A program made the translations under genes and the position numbers. Source: an uncultured Lachnospiraceae bacterium (lineage in GTDB: Bacteria > Bacillota > Clostridia > Lachnospirales > Lachnospiraceae). Taken from it: a stretch of 42,090 nucleotides of DNA. This document shows positions 1 to 7,852 of this stretch, piece by piece; positions within the stretch are counted from its first letter, which is position 1, and the number at the start of each line of letters is the position of its first letter. Under the pieces are notes generated by a model that saw nothing but the letters and a program-made list of their open reading frames with translations, was not told the DNA's origin and did no database searches. Where the stretch lies: positions 1 to 42,090 of the forward strand of contig CAMNCH010000007.1 in NCBI GenBank assembly GCA_946534145.1, given 5' to 3'.

Positions 1-785
1 GGAACAAGGTCGATTAATTCCATATTGGCCTGCCAGTAAGAATCAAGGGTTCCGACGTCCTTCCAGTAGCCGGTAAATTCATAGGCATACATGGGCGAAC
101 CGTTGTTGTGGCAATAAGGAATAACGTGCTTACCAAAGTCGAGAGCCACCTGGCTGGCCTTGGCAATAAGTGCTTCTTTTAACGTCTTCCAGTTAAATAT
201 GTAGATACCCATGGAAGCCAGGTTACTCCTGGGATTCTCGGGCTTTTCTTCGAATTCGGTGATGCGACCTTCGTCGTCGGTAATCATGATACCGAAACGC
301 TTAGCCTCCTCCATGGGAACGGGCATAACGGCTATGGTGACGTCAGCATTGTGCTCCTTGTGGAAATCAAGCATAACCTCATAGTCCATCTTATAAATAT
401 GGTCGCCGGAAAGAATCAAAACATAGTCCGGATTATATGTCTCCATATAGTCCAGATTCTGATAGATGGCATTGGCGGTACCGGTGTACCATTCGCTGTT
501 CTCACTCTTCTCATAAGGAGGAAGCACGGTAACACCACCGATATTGCGGTCCAGATCCCACGGAATACCGATGCCGATGTGAGTATTAAGTCTTAAGGGC
601 TGATACTGGGTAAGGACGCCTACCGTATCAACGCCGGAATTAATACAGTTGGAAAGCGGGAAATCAATAATTCTGTACTTGCCGCCGAAAGAAACGGCAG
701 GCTTGGCCATCTTGGCGGTTAAGACTCCGAGTCGGCTTCCCTGGCCACCCGCCAAAAGCATGGCAATCATCTCTTTTTTTATCAT
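1..785 (-). CDS. glgC: Glucose-1-phosphate adenylyltransferase (partial, 3' end cut off)
   Basis: This enzyme makes ADP-glucose from ATP and glucose-1-phosphate, the first committed step of glycogen synthesis in the cytoplasm. About 261 N-terminal codons are present; the C-terminal left-handed beta-helix domain lies outside the window. Visible signatures are the nucleotide-binding start [12 protein letters not shown] near residue 9, [20 protein letters not shown], the GTANAIYQN segment, [13 protein letters not shown], and the FEEKP and GIYIF motifs, all in the order expected for GlgC. The start at 785 is chosen because AGGAGG lies five bases upstream of the ATG. The gene is divergent from murC. 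Its regulatory residues cannot be judged because the C-terminus is missing. Confidence 0.93.
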   Translation of the reverse strand, partial: MIKKEMIAMLLAGGQGSRLGVLTAKMAKPAVSFGGKYRIIDFPLSNCINSGVDTVGVLTQYQPLRLNTHIGIGIPWDLDRNIGGVTVLPPYEKSENSEWYTGTANAIYQNLDYMETYNPDYVLILSGDHIYKMDYEVMLDFHKEHNADVTIAVMPVPMEEAKRFGIMITDDEGRITEFEEKPENPRSNLASMGIYIFNWKTLKEALIAKASQVALDFGKHVIPYCHNNGSPMYAYEFTGYWKDVGTLDSYWQANMELIDLV

Positions 786-868
786 TGATGCCTCCTGATT
801 TATTAATAAATCATCCATATTCAGTTTAACCCACTTTTATCTTTAAAGCAACGAAAGTTTCGTAAGGT

Positions 869-896
869 TTGCGTTTTTTTCAAGGAATGCTATAAT
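869..896 (+). promoter_or_regulatory. Candidate sigma-A promoter of murC
   Basis: A perfect TATAAT (891-896) stands 16 bases after TTGCGT (869-874), 48 bases before the murC start. Inferred from consensus only. Confidence 0.45.
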
Positions 897-944
897 CAAT
901 CTGTCGGAATCCCGAAAAAGAAATTTTCCGACCGGAGTTTTATT

Positions 945-2324
945 ATGAACATAACTTTAAATCCCAATATGCATGTATATTTTATAGGAATAGGCGGTAT
1001 CTCCATGAGCGGTATCGCCAGCATTCTTTTGGCTGACGGCTACAAGGTTTCCGGCTCCGATGCCAAAGAAAGCGACCTTACGAGAAAGCTTATGGAAGAC
1101 GGCGCCACCGTATACTACGGTCAGGAAGTTTCCCACATCACCGATGATGTTGACGCCATCGTTTACACCGCAGCCATCAGACCCGACAATGCGGAATACA
1201 AGGCTATGGTAGCTTCCGGCAAGCCTTATCTTACCAGAGCCGAATTTCTCGGTTTATTGATGAAAGAATACGACACTCCCGTTGCCATAAGCGGAACTCA
1301 CGGCAAGACCACCACTACTTCCATGATTTCCGAAATCCTGCTTGAAGCAGACACAGACCCCACGCTTTCTGTGGGCGGTGTGTTAAAGAGTATCAATTCA
1401 AACCTGAGAGTCGGTGCCCACGACTTCTTTGTATTTGAGGCCTGTGAGTATACCAACAGCTTTTTAAGTTTTTTCCCCAAGGTTTCAGTCATACTTAATA
1501 TAGAAGAAGACCATCTGGATTTCTTTAAAGACATTACCGAAATAAGGCAGTCCTTCAAGCGTTTTGCGGATTTGCTCCCCGCCGACGGACTCCTTGTTAT
1601 CAACGGCGAAATCGACAATTACAAAGAAATAGTCAAGGATATCAAATGTCCTTACGTTACTTACGGTTTTTCACCGGCCTTCGATTTCTGGGCATCGGAT
1701 ATAAGCTTTGACAAAAACGGCCATCCTTCTTTTACCTGTCATGTCAAAAAAACGGGAGGCGAGTTTGATGTAGCTCTTGCCACCACGGGTATTCACAATG
1801 TGTCCAATGCTTTGGCGGCCATTGCTGTCGCAAGACATTTAAAGATTTCTACGTCCAAGATTAAGAGCGCGCTTTTGAATTGCAGCGGTTCCAAGAGACG
1901 TTTTGAATTGCTCGGAGAGTTTAACGGAGTAACGGTAATTGACGATTATGCTCATCATCCCACCGAAATCCGTGCCACTCTTACGGCGGCTCAGAATAAG
2001 CCTCACAACAGACTGTGGGTTGTGTTCCAGCCTCATACTTACACACGTACCAAGGCGCTTTTGCCCGACTTTGTGGAGGCTCTTTCTTTGGCTGATAAAG
2101 TGGTTCTTACGGATGTATATGCGGCACGTGAGAAGGATATTTACGGCTGCAACTCGCTTACCCTTTATGAAGCCATGAAGGAAAAAGGAATCGATGTAAC
2201 ATATATTAAAGATTTTTCCGAAATAGAAAATTTCGTTAAGAAAAATTGCACTACCGACGACCTGTTGATAACTATGGGTGCGGGAGATGTTGTAAACATC
2301 GGACAAAACCTTGTTTTGAAATAG
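945..2324 (+). CDS. murC: UDP-N-acetylmuramate--L-alanine ligase
   Basis: MurC adds L-alanine to UDP-MurNAc with ATP, the first amino-acid step of peptidoglycan precursor synthesis. At 459 aa it has normal family length. The Mur ligase architecture is complete: an N-terminal Rossmann-like domain with GIGGISMSGIA (15-25), the ATP-binding P-loop GTHGKTT (117-123), the central-domain motif NIEEDHLDFF, and the C-terminal IDDYAHHPTEI motif, which precedes the conserved HTYTRTK segment. It is not in a dcw cluster; the neighbours are glgC (divergent) and a DnaD-like gene downstream. A candidate promoter lies directly upstream and a likely terminator directly downstream, so it may be a single-gene transcript. 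Confidence 0.96.
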   Translation: MNITLNPNMHVYFIGIGGISMSGIASILLADGYKVSGSDAKESDLTRKLMEDGATVYYGQEVSHITDDVDAIVYTAAIRPDNAEYKAMVASGKPYLTRAEFLGLLMKEYDTPVAISGTHGKTTTTSMISEILLEADTDPTLSVGGVLKSINSNLRVGAHDFFVFEACEYTNSFLSFFPKVSVILNIEEDHLDFFKDITEIRQSFKRFADLLPADGLLVINGEIDNYKEIVKDIKCPYVTYGFSPAFDFWASDISFDKNGHPSFTCHVKKTGGEFDVALATTGIHNVSNALAAIAVARHLKISTSKIKSALLNCSGSKRRFELLGEFNGVTVIDDYAHHPTEIRATLTAAQNKPHNRLWVVFQPHTYTRTKALLPDFVEALSLADKVVLTDVYAAREKDIYGCNSLTLYEAMKEKGIDVTYIKDFSEIENFVKKNCTTDDLLITMGAGDVVNIGQNLVLK

Positions 2325-2450
2325 TTATCCACCAGTCCACATTTTTTTGTTCTTTTTGGAGACAGAAAAATGTGGATTATTTTTGCCCTGCTTTTCTTAG
2401 TCATTTAGTGGATTTTCGGTTTTAAATCCACAGTGTCCACATTATCCACA
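2325..2450 (+). promoter_or_regulatory. Cluster of DnaA-box-like 9-mers
   Basis: The 309-bp gap between murC and the DnaD-like gene carries several matches to the DnaA box TTATCCACA. TTATCCACC lies at 2325-2333 (one mismatch). TGTGGATTA lies at 2371-2379 (reverse, one mismatch). Three 9-mers stand head to tail without gaps at 2424-2450: AAATCCACA, GTGTCCACA and the exact TTATCCACA at 2442-2450. A T-rich stretch follows at about 2500-2530. The rest of the gap holds a GGGGTACCCC palindrome (2558-2567) in the probable leader of the next gene. DnaA binding is inferred; placement before primosome genes suggests DnaA-responsive expression. Confidence 0.5.
2336..2384 (+). terminator. Probable terminator of murC, overlapping DnaA-box-like sequence
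   Basis: An 11-bp perfect inverted repeat, TCCACATTTTT (2336-2346) and AAAAATGTGGA (2366-2376), encloses a 19-base loop and is followed by TTATTTTT. It starts 12 bases after the murC stop. The right arm also contains TGTGGATTA, one mismatch from a reverse DnaA box, so the two readings compete. Confidence 0.5.
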
Positions 2451-2633
2451 AAACACTTATGTGTGTCTCAAAGCCTTGATTTTGCTGGCTTTTTCGGCAT
2501 TTTACCCATTTTATTTATTAACCTTTTTTGGTAGAATCATCATTGGAAATTCCGCCGGGGGTACCCCTCGCGAAGCGCAATGGAGATGCGTTTTCCAAAT
2601 ATTCACCACCGTTAGGGGATAGGGGAGATTTTA

Positions 2634-3707
2634 ATGAACTCTTTGACAATATATAAAGATGATTACGCAGGCAGCACAGCCATTTCGAATAGATTTATCG
2701 ACACTTTCATGGCTGATGCCAATGATGCTCAGCTCAAGGTCTATCTTTATCTTGTTCGCATGATGAGTGCGAATCTTCCTACCGGAATCTCCGATATGGC
2801 AGACAAATTCAATCACACCGAAAAAGACATCATGAGAGCCCTCAAATACTGGGAGCGCAACCACCTTCTGGCTCTTGAATACAATGAAGCCAAGGTTCTT
2901 ACCGGCATTCGTTTTGTATCGCCTGCCGAGGTTCCTGTAAGTGTTGAGCGTCCTTTGGCCCCCATAGTTCCTTTGAAGCTTGTATCGTCTCCCGCCGAGG
3001 TTAAAACGCCGGAGGTTAAGCCCACCGAGCCTGCCAAACCGGACTACGATAATATCTCTTATTCCAGAGACCAGCTTAAAGCCTTCAAGGATTCTCCCGA
3101 GACGGGACAGATTCTTTTTATTGCGGAAGCTTATCTTCAGAAGCAGTTATCCCTTAAGGATATAGAAATCTTATATTTTATAAGCGATGAGCTTAAGTTC
3201 TCTCCGGAGCTTGTGGATTATCTTCTCCAGTATTGTGTCGATCGCAATAAAACAGGCTTTGCATATATAAAAAAGGTTGCCATTTCCTGGGCCGAAGCAG
3301 GCATCAAGACACCCAAGCAGGCCAAATCCTTTATCGGCAACAGTTATGACAAAAACGTATACACCATCCTTAAGTCTCTGGGACGTTCTTCCGTTCCCAC
3401 TCCCAAAGAAGCCGAAATGGTTTCTAAGTGGTACAAAGACTACGGATTTGACTTGGAGATTATCAATGAGGCATGCGGACGCACCGTTCTTGCCACCGAT
3501 TCACACAGACTTGAGTACTGTGAGAAGATTCTTTCTTCCTGGAAGAATGCAGGCGTTAAGACCTTGTCCGATGTAGCCGGTGCCGATTCTTCTTACAGAA
3601 AGCCCAAGGCACCCGCCGCAGTTTCACCTGCGAAGAATCAGTTCAATCAGATGATTCACACCAAATACGACTTTGACGAAATAGAACGACAGATACTCAG
3701 CAATTAG
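2634..3707 (+). CDS. DnaD-like primosome / replication initiation protein
   Basis: In Firmicutes, DnaD and DnaB-type proteins remodel origin DNA after DnaA and help recruit the loader and replicative helicase. This 357-aa protein has an N-terminal winged-helix-like segment (about residues 18-85, including ISDMADKFNHTEKDIMRALKY), a proline-rich linker (about 95-135), and two helical repeats (about 140-230 and 235-310), each ending in a YIKKVAISWAEAGIKTP- or ILSSWKNAGVKTL-like signature typical of the DnaD C-terminal domain. The start follows AGGGGAG by six bases. It sits 46 bases upstream of a DnaI-like loader, so the two form a primosome operon. Whether it is the functional equivalent of DnaD or of DnaB of Bacillus cannot be told. 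Confidence 0.85.
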   Translation: MNSLTIYKDDYAGSTAISNRFIDTFMADANDAQLKVYLYLVRMMSANLPTGISDMADKFNHTEKDIMRALKYWERNHLLALEYNEAKVLTGIRFVSPAEVPVSVERPLAPIVPLKLVSSPAEVKTPEVKPTEPAKPDYDNISYSRDQLKAFKDSPETGQILFIAEAYLQKQLSLKDIEILYFISDELKFSPELVDYLLQYCVDRNKTGFAYIKKVAISWAEAGIKTPKQAKSFIGNSYDKNVYTILKSLGRSSVPTPKEAEMVSKWYKDYGFDLEIINEACGRTVLATDSHRLEYCEKILSSWKNAGVKTLSDVAGADSSYRKPKAPAAVSPAKNQFNQMIHTKYDFDEIERQILSN

Positions 3708-3753
3708 TGTTTCCTGTTCGTTGCCTGTAGTATATTAGTATGAAAGGGTCAAT

Positions 3754-4713
3754 ATGGCATTAACACAAGCTCAGTTTGATACTATTTTACAAAGATACGA
3801 AGCCACAAGACTTAAGAACCAGCACATTCTCAACCAAAGGCGGGAATACGTATATAAAAATGTAGAGGGATACAAGGAACTTGATGATTCCGTAGTATCC
3901 GTCTCCATGGACATGGCTCGCAAGAAAATGTCCGGCGACAGCGAAGCCATCGAGGAACTTCACGCTCTTCTTTCAGACTTAAAGAGCATGAAGCGAAGCC
4001 TTTTAAAGGGCGCAGGTCTTCCCGAAGACTACCTTGAGCCCATATATGACTGCCCGGATTGTCATGACACCGGCTATATCAAGAATGAGAAGTGTCACTG
4101 CCTCAAGCAGCAGATTATCGAAATTCTCTACGAACAGTCCAATATTAAGGAATTTCTTGAAGATAATAACTTTAGCAAGCTTGACTATTCTTACCACAAA
4201 GGTGAGGGGTTTGAAGCTTTTAAAAGAGCAGTTTTTATCAGTCGCGAACTTGTTGAAAAAATCGACTTTGAGCATAAAAACATTTTGTTTTACGGGTCTG
4301 TAGGCACCGGCAAGTCTTTTTTGTCCGGCTGCATTGCCAAAGATATCCTGGATTCGGGCCACTCCGTAATCTACTTCAGTGCGGTTGCTTTATTCGAAGC
4401 CCTGGCTCGTCAAACCTTTGATAATAAGGCAAAAGAAGACCTTTACAATTTCCATGATTATATATATAATTGTGATTTGCTAATTGTAGACGATTTGGGA
4501 ACCGAGGTCTCAAACTCCTTTGTTTCCAACCAGCTCTTCTCATTTATCAACGAAAGAAACCTTCGTAAGAAATCTACCATTATTTCTACGAATCTTTCTT
4601 TGGACCAGATAAGTGACAGATATTCCGAGAGAGTTTTCTCCCGCATTATCAGCACTTATACTGCATGTAAATTGTCCGGAGCTGATATAAGAATCGTCAA
4701 TCGCAAGTGTTGA
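3754..4713 (+). CDS. DnaI/DnaC-like helicase loader ATPase
   Basis: An AAA+ ATPase that should load the DnaB replicative helicase onto single-stranded DNA. The 319-aa protein has an N-terminal helical part, a probable zinc-binding module with C100, C103, C114 and C116 (CPDC...CHC), a Walker A motif GSVGTGKS (181-188), a Walker B motif LLIVDD (242-247), sensor-1 IISTN and a C-terminal arginine-rich box with SRI. The cysteine module separates it from IstB transposition helpers and matches DnaI-like loaders. It has its own AAGGG site six bases before ATG and follows the DnaD-like gene directly. The PRPP synthase gene starts 24 bases downstream, so a three-gene operon is likely. Confidence 0.9.
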   Translation: MALTQAQFDTILQRYEATRLKNQHILNQRREYVYKNVEGYKELDDSVVSVSMDMARKKMSGDSEAIEELHALLSDLKSMKRSLLKGAGLPEDYLEPIYDCPDCHDTGYIKNEKCHCLKQQIIEILYEQSNIKEFLEDNNFSKLDYSYHKGEGFEAFKRAVFISRELVEKIDFEHKNILFYGSVGTGKSFLSGCIAKDILDSGHSVIYFSAVALFEALARQTFDNKAKEDLYNFHDYIYNCDLLIVDDLGTEVSNSFVSNQLFSFINERNLRKKSTIISTNLSLDQISDRYSERVFSRIISTYTACKLSGADIRIVNRKC

Positions 4714-4737
4714 TTTTGAAAGTGAGGATTCTTTTTC

Positions 4738-5925
4738 ATGGCTGTTTTTGAAGACAAGCGTAACCTTGAAACTATCCCCGTCGGTTCCCTTGGCATCATT
4801 CCTCTCGAGGGATGCAAAGAGCTGGGTCAGAAGGTGGACAGTTATCTTGTTAAGTGGCGTGAGGAGCGTGAGAACGAGCACAAAGAAAGTCTTGCGTTTT
4901 CCGGCTACATGAGACCTTCCTACATACTTCAAGCCAAGGTTCCGAGATTCGGTTCCGGCGAGGCCAAAGGTCTTATTCTTGAATCGGTAAGAGGTACCGA
5001 TTTGTATTTAATGGTAGATGTATGTAACTACTCTCTTACCTACTCAATGTGCGGCTATGAGAATCACATGTCTCCCGACGATCACTATCAGGATTTAAAA
5101 CGTATCATCGCTGCAGTAGGCGGTAAGGCCAGACGTATCACCGTCATCATGCCTTTCCTTTACGAAAGCAGACAGCATAAGCGCACCGCAAGAGAATCTC
5201 TTGACTGTGCAATGGCTCTTCAGGAGCTTACTTCCATGGGCGTTGACAACATTATTACCTTTGATGCTCATGACCCCAGAGTTCAGAATGCAATTCCTCT
5301 TCACGGTTTTGAAACCATTCAGCCCGCATATCAGTTCATCAAGGGCTTACTTAAGAACGTTAAGGGCTTAAGCATCGATGCGGACCACATGATGGTTATC
5401 TCTCCCGATGAAGGCGGTATGGGACGTGCCATTTATCTTGCCAACGTTTTGGGCCTTGACATGGGTATGTTCTACAAGAGACGTGACTACACCAAGGTAG
5501 TTAACGGACGCAACCCCATCGTTGCTCACGAATTCCTTGGTTCCAGCGTAGACGGCAAGGACGTAATCATTGTAGATGACATGATTTCTTCAGGCGAAAG
5601 CGTACTTGAAGTTGCAGCCAACTTAAAGTCCAGAAATGCCAACAGAATCTTCATCTTCGCTTCCTTCGGACTTTTCACCAACGGTCTCGACCGCTTCGAT
5701 AAGGCTTATGAAGAAGGCACCATCACAAGAGTCCTTACTACCAACCTGATTTACCAGTCTCCCGAGCTTTTGTCCAAAGAATGGTACATCAACTGTGACA
5801 TGAGTAAGTACATTGCATACATCATCGATACACTTAACCATGACACTTCCATAAGCGACCTTCTTATTCCCAACGAGCGTATTCAGAACATCGTTAACAG
5901 ATATAAGATGGGTGAGTTGAATTAA
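4738..5925 (+). CDS. prs: Ribose-phosphate pyrophosphokinase (long form)
   Basis: PRPP synthase transfers pyrophosphate from ATP to ribose-5-phosphate, feeding nucleotide, histidine and tryptophan synthesis. The C-terminal PRPP-binding loop DVIIVDDMISSGES and the catalytic-loop region YKRRDYTKV are clear, as are the MPFLYESRQHKRTARES and FDAHDPRVQNAIP segments, which correspond to the ATP/metal-binding regions of the family. At 395 aa it is some 80 residues longer than the usual enzyme of about 315 aa; the extra length is mostly an N-terminal extension and a longer C-terminus. It ends at a strong terminator and is probably cotranscribed with the two primosome genes, coupling nucleotide supply to replication in layout if not in proven function. 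Confidence 0.88.
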   Translation: MAVFEDKRNLETIPVGSLGIIPLEGCKELGQKVDSYLVKWREERENEHKESLAFSGYMRPSYILQAKVPRFGSGEAKGLILESVRGTDLYLMVDVCNYSLTYSMCGYENHMSPDDHYQDLKRIIAAVGGKARRITVIMPFLYESRQHKRTARESLDCAMALQELTSMGVDNIITFDAHDPRVQNAIPLHGFETIQPAYQFIKGLLKNVKGLSIDADHMMVISPDEGGMGRAIYLANVLGLDMGMFYKRRDYTKVVNGRNPIVAHEFLGSSVDGKDVIIVDDMISSGESVLEVAANLKSRNANRIFIFASFGLFTNGLDRFDKAYEEGTITRVLTTNLIYQSPELLSKEWYINCDMSKYIAYIIDTLNHDTSISDLLIPNERIQNIVNRYKMGELN

Positions 5926-5933
5926 GTTAATTT

Positions 5934-5965
5934 CAGCCGGTACGATGTACCGGCTGTTTTCTTTT
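5934..5965 (+). terminator. Rho-independent terminator of prs operon
   Basis: A 10-bp perfect stem, CAGCCGGTAC (5934-5943) with GTACCGGCTG (5947-5956), closes a 3-base loop and is followed by TTTTCTTTT. Confidence 0.9.
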
Positions 5966-5980
5966 GCAGACTGCATATTA

Positions 5981-6010
5981 AAAGGCGCCTCCTTTCGGAG
6001 ACGCCTTCTT
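5981..6010 (-). terminator. Terminator of the chemoreceptor gene
   Basis: AAGGCG (5982-5987) plus CTCC pairs with GGAG plus CGCCTT (6002-6007) across one mismatch, with a TTTC loop. It lies 20 bases past the chemoreceptor stop and has T-rich flanks on both strands, so it may work in both directions. Confidence 0.8.
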
Positions 6011-6030
6011 TGTTGATAAGGATAATATTA

Positions 6031-7770
6031 TCAGATATTCTTGAATCTCTGAACTTCGCCCTGAAGTGAACCGGAAATAGCGAGGTTCTCTTCCGCTTCG
6101 TTCTTTATACTCTGAATGGAGGATACGAGGTCGCCTGTATTCTCTGCTGCAGAAGTAATAGCCTTGGAGCTTTCTTCTGTAGCGGAGGAAATGCTCTTAA
6201 GTGAAGAAGTCATTTCGGTTACAGATCTGTCGAGAGTGCTCATGCCGTCACGATATGCTTCGAAGATTCTGTCCATATTCTCAGCGTCGGTGTAGTAATT
6301 GTCAGCTACGCCTTCGAACTTCTTGTAGTCTTCGATAATATCCTGAGACAGGAATTCGATAAGCTGGTTGGCACTGCTCATAAGGCTTTCTACAGCGGAA
6401 ATAACCTGATCGCTTATGCTCTGAATCATGTTGGCTGTTTCCTGGCTGTTGCCGGCAAGCTTACTGATTTCTTCTGCAACTACCGCGAAGCCGCGTCCTG
6501 CTTCACCTGCTCTTGCAGCCTCGATACTTGCATTAAGTGCAAGGAGGTTGGTCTGGCTTGCTATATCAAGGATATCTCCGGTAAGACCGTTAATCTCGTT
6601 AACCTTCTTACTTTCTTCAATAGCTGTTTCAAGCTCAGCCTTACGTGTATCAACAATCTTAAGGATTTTATCTTTACGTGTAATTGCGTCGTTCTTAACT
6701 GTATTGGCTCTGCCTTTAATTTCAAGAACAAGGTTGCTGCCGCGATCCGTTTCGTCGTTCATGTTGGAAACAGATTCGTTTACTTCTTCGATGCCTTCGT
6801 CTACCTGATGAATCATGTTAGTTGCTTCAATCATGCTGGCGGAAAGTTCTTCCATAACAGCGGAAAGACCTGTAATATCGTCATCCGAACTTGATACGTT
6901 TCTGTTCATGGTTTCGATGGAGGTCTGCATCTTTTCAGACTCTTCACCAATCTTCTTCATGATATTCTGGAGGTTTTCAATAAATTCATTGATACCGCCG
7001 GAAAGAACACCGATTTCGTCTTTGGTAGTTACATCAAGGCGGGCTGTAAGGTCACCCTTGTCCTGCTTAATGTCGTTGATAATGCTTTCAAGCTGTTTGC
7101 TGGCACGGTTAGCAGGGTTGCTGACTGTACGGGCAATAATGATAATACCTGCAACAAGTGTAACAACAAATACGATTGAAAGAGTGATGGACATCTTCTG
7201 GATATTTCCGATAACTCCGGCAAAGGTCTTTGCCGATGATTTATTGGATGCATCCAAAGCAGCGTAGAATGCGTCACTTGCAGGTTCACCTACACCTATT
7301 ACAAGTCCCATGAAGTCTGCACCAAGCATTTCATTGGCTGTTTCAAAGTCTCCTGCAAGAGCACTTCCCATTGCCGAATTAAGCATTCCAGATGCTGTAG
7401 CCAGGAAACCTTCATAGGTATTATACGCTTCCGTAAGGTCCTTATTGTTGATGGCCGGAACCAGTTTAGCCAGTTCGCCTCTGTACTGGTCAACCATAGC
7501 CATGGAGTTATTGAAGCCCGTACTAAGGTTACCAATCAGTCCCTCATCGGGATTGGGAATCAGCGTCAAAAGGTTTACGTTTAGTTTACAAACCTCGATA
7601 TTCTTACCAATCTGAGCTGCTGCATATTCTGCAGGAATAATCTTGTCACTCATCAGCTGACCGGTAGCTTTAACTCCGCCCAGCGCATGGAATGTAACAG
7701 CTACATTGCACGCAAATGCAATGAACAATACCGCTACAAGCAATAATATCTTTGAGCCTATTTTTTTCAT
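6031..7770 (-). CDS. Methyl-accepting chemotaxis protein
   Basis: A transmembrane chemoreceptor that senses an external signal and controls CheA. The 579-aa protein has one membrane helix at about 7-29, a four-helix-bundle-type extracellular domain (about 30-193), a second helix (about 195-213), a HAMP region with the RTVSNP junction, and a long coiled-coil signalling domain whose conserved tip reads [20 protein letters not shown] followed by [15 protein letters not shown]. The ligand is unknown. Translation is placed at 7770 rather than at the ATG 12 bases upstream, because GGAGGA, the ribosome binding site for the later ATG, falls inside the first codons of the longer reading. TGTATAAT elements on the minus strand (about 7810-7841) may be promoters. 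No other chemotaxis genes are in the window. Confidence 0.93.
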   Translation of the reverse strand: MKKIGSKILLLVAVLFIAFACNVAVTFHALGGVKATGQLMSDKIIPAEYAAAQIGKNIEVCKLNVNLLTLIPNPDEGLIGNLSTGFNNSMAMVDQYRGELAKLVPAINNKDLTEAYNTYEGFLATASGMLNSAMGSALAGDFETANEMLGADFMGLVIGVGEPASDAFYAALDASNKSSAKTFAGVIGNIQKMSITLSIVFVVTLVAGIIIIARTVSNPANRASKQLESIINDIKQDKGDLTARLDVTTKDEIGVLSGGINEFIENLQNIMKKIGEESEKMQTSIETMNRNVSSSDDDITGLSAVMEELSASMIEATNMIHQVDEGIEEVNESVSNMNDETDRGSNLVLEIKGRANTVKNDAITRKDKILKIVDTRKAELETAIEESKKVNEINGLTGDILDIASQTNLLALNASIEAARAGEAGRGFAVVAEEISKLAGNSQETANMIQSISDQVISAVESLMSSANQLIEFLSQDIIEDYKKFEGVADNYYTDAENMDRIFEAYRDGMSTLDRSVTEMTSSLKSISSATEESSKAITSAAENTGDLVSSIQSIKNEAEENLAISGSLQGEVQRFKNI

Positions 7771-7852
7771 ATATTCCTCCATATAATGTTTGATATATTA
7801 CTAAATTTCATTATACAGATTAAAATAAACGAGAAATTATACACAAAAGACA

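Noticed and set aside
2371..2379. TGTGGATTA as an independent reverse DnaA box
   Set aside because: It is part of an 11-bp inverted repeat with a T-rich tail just after murC, so a terminator explains it; only the tandem block at 2424-2450 is treated as the main evidence.
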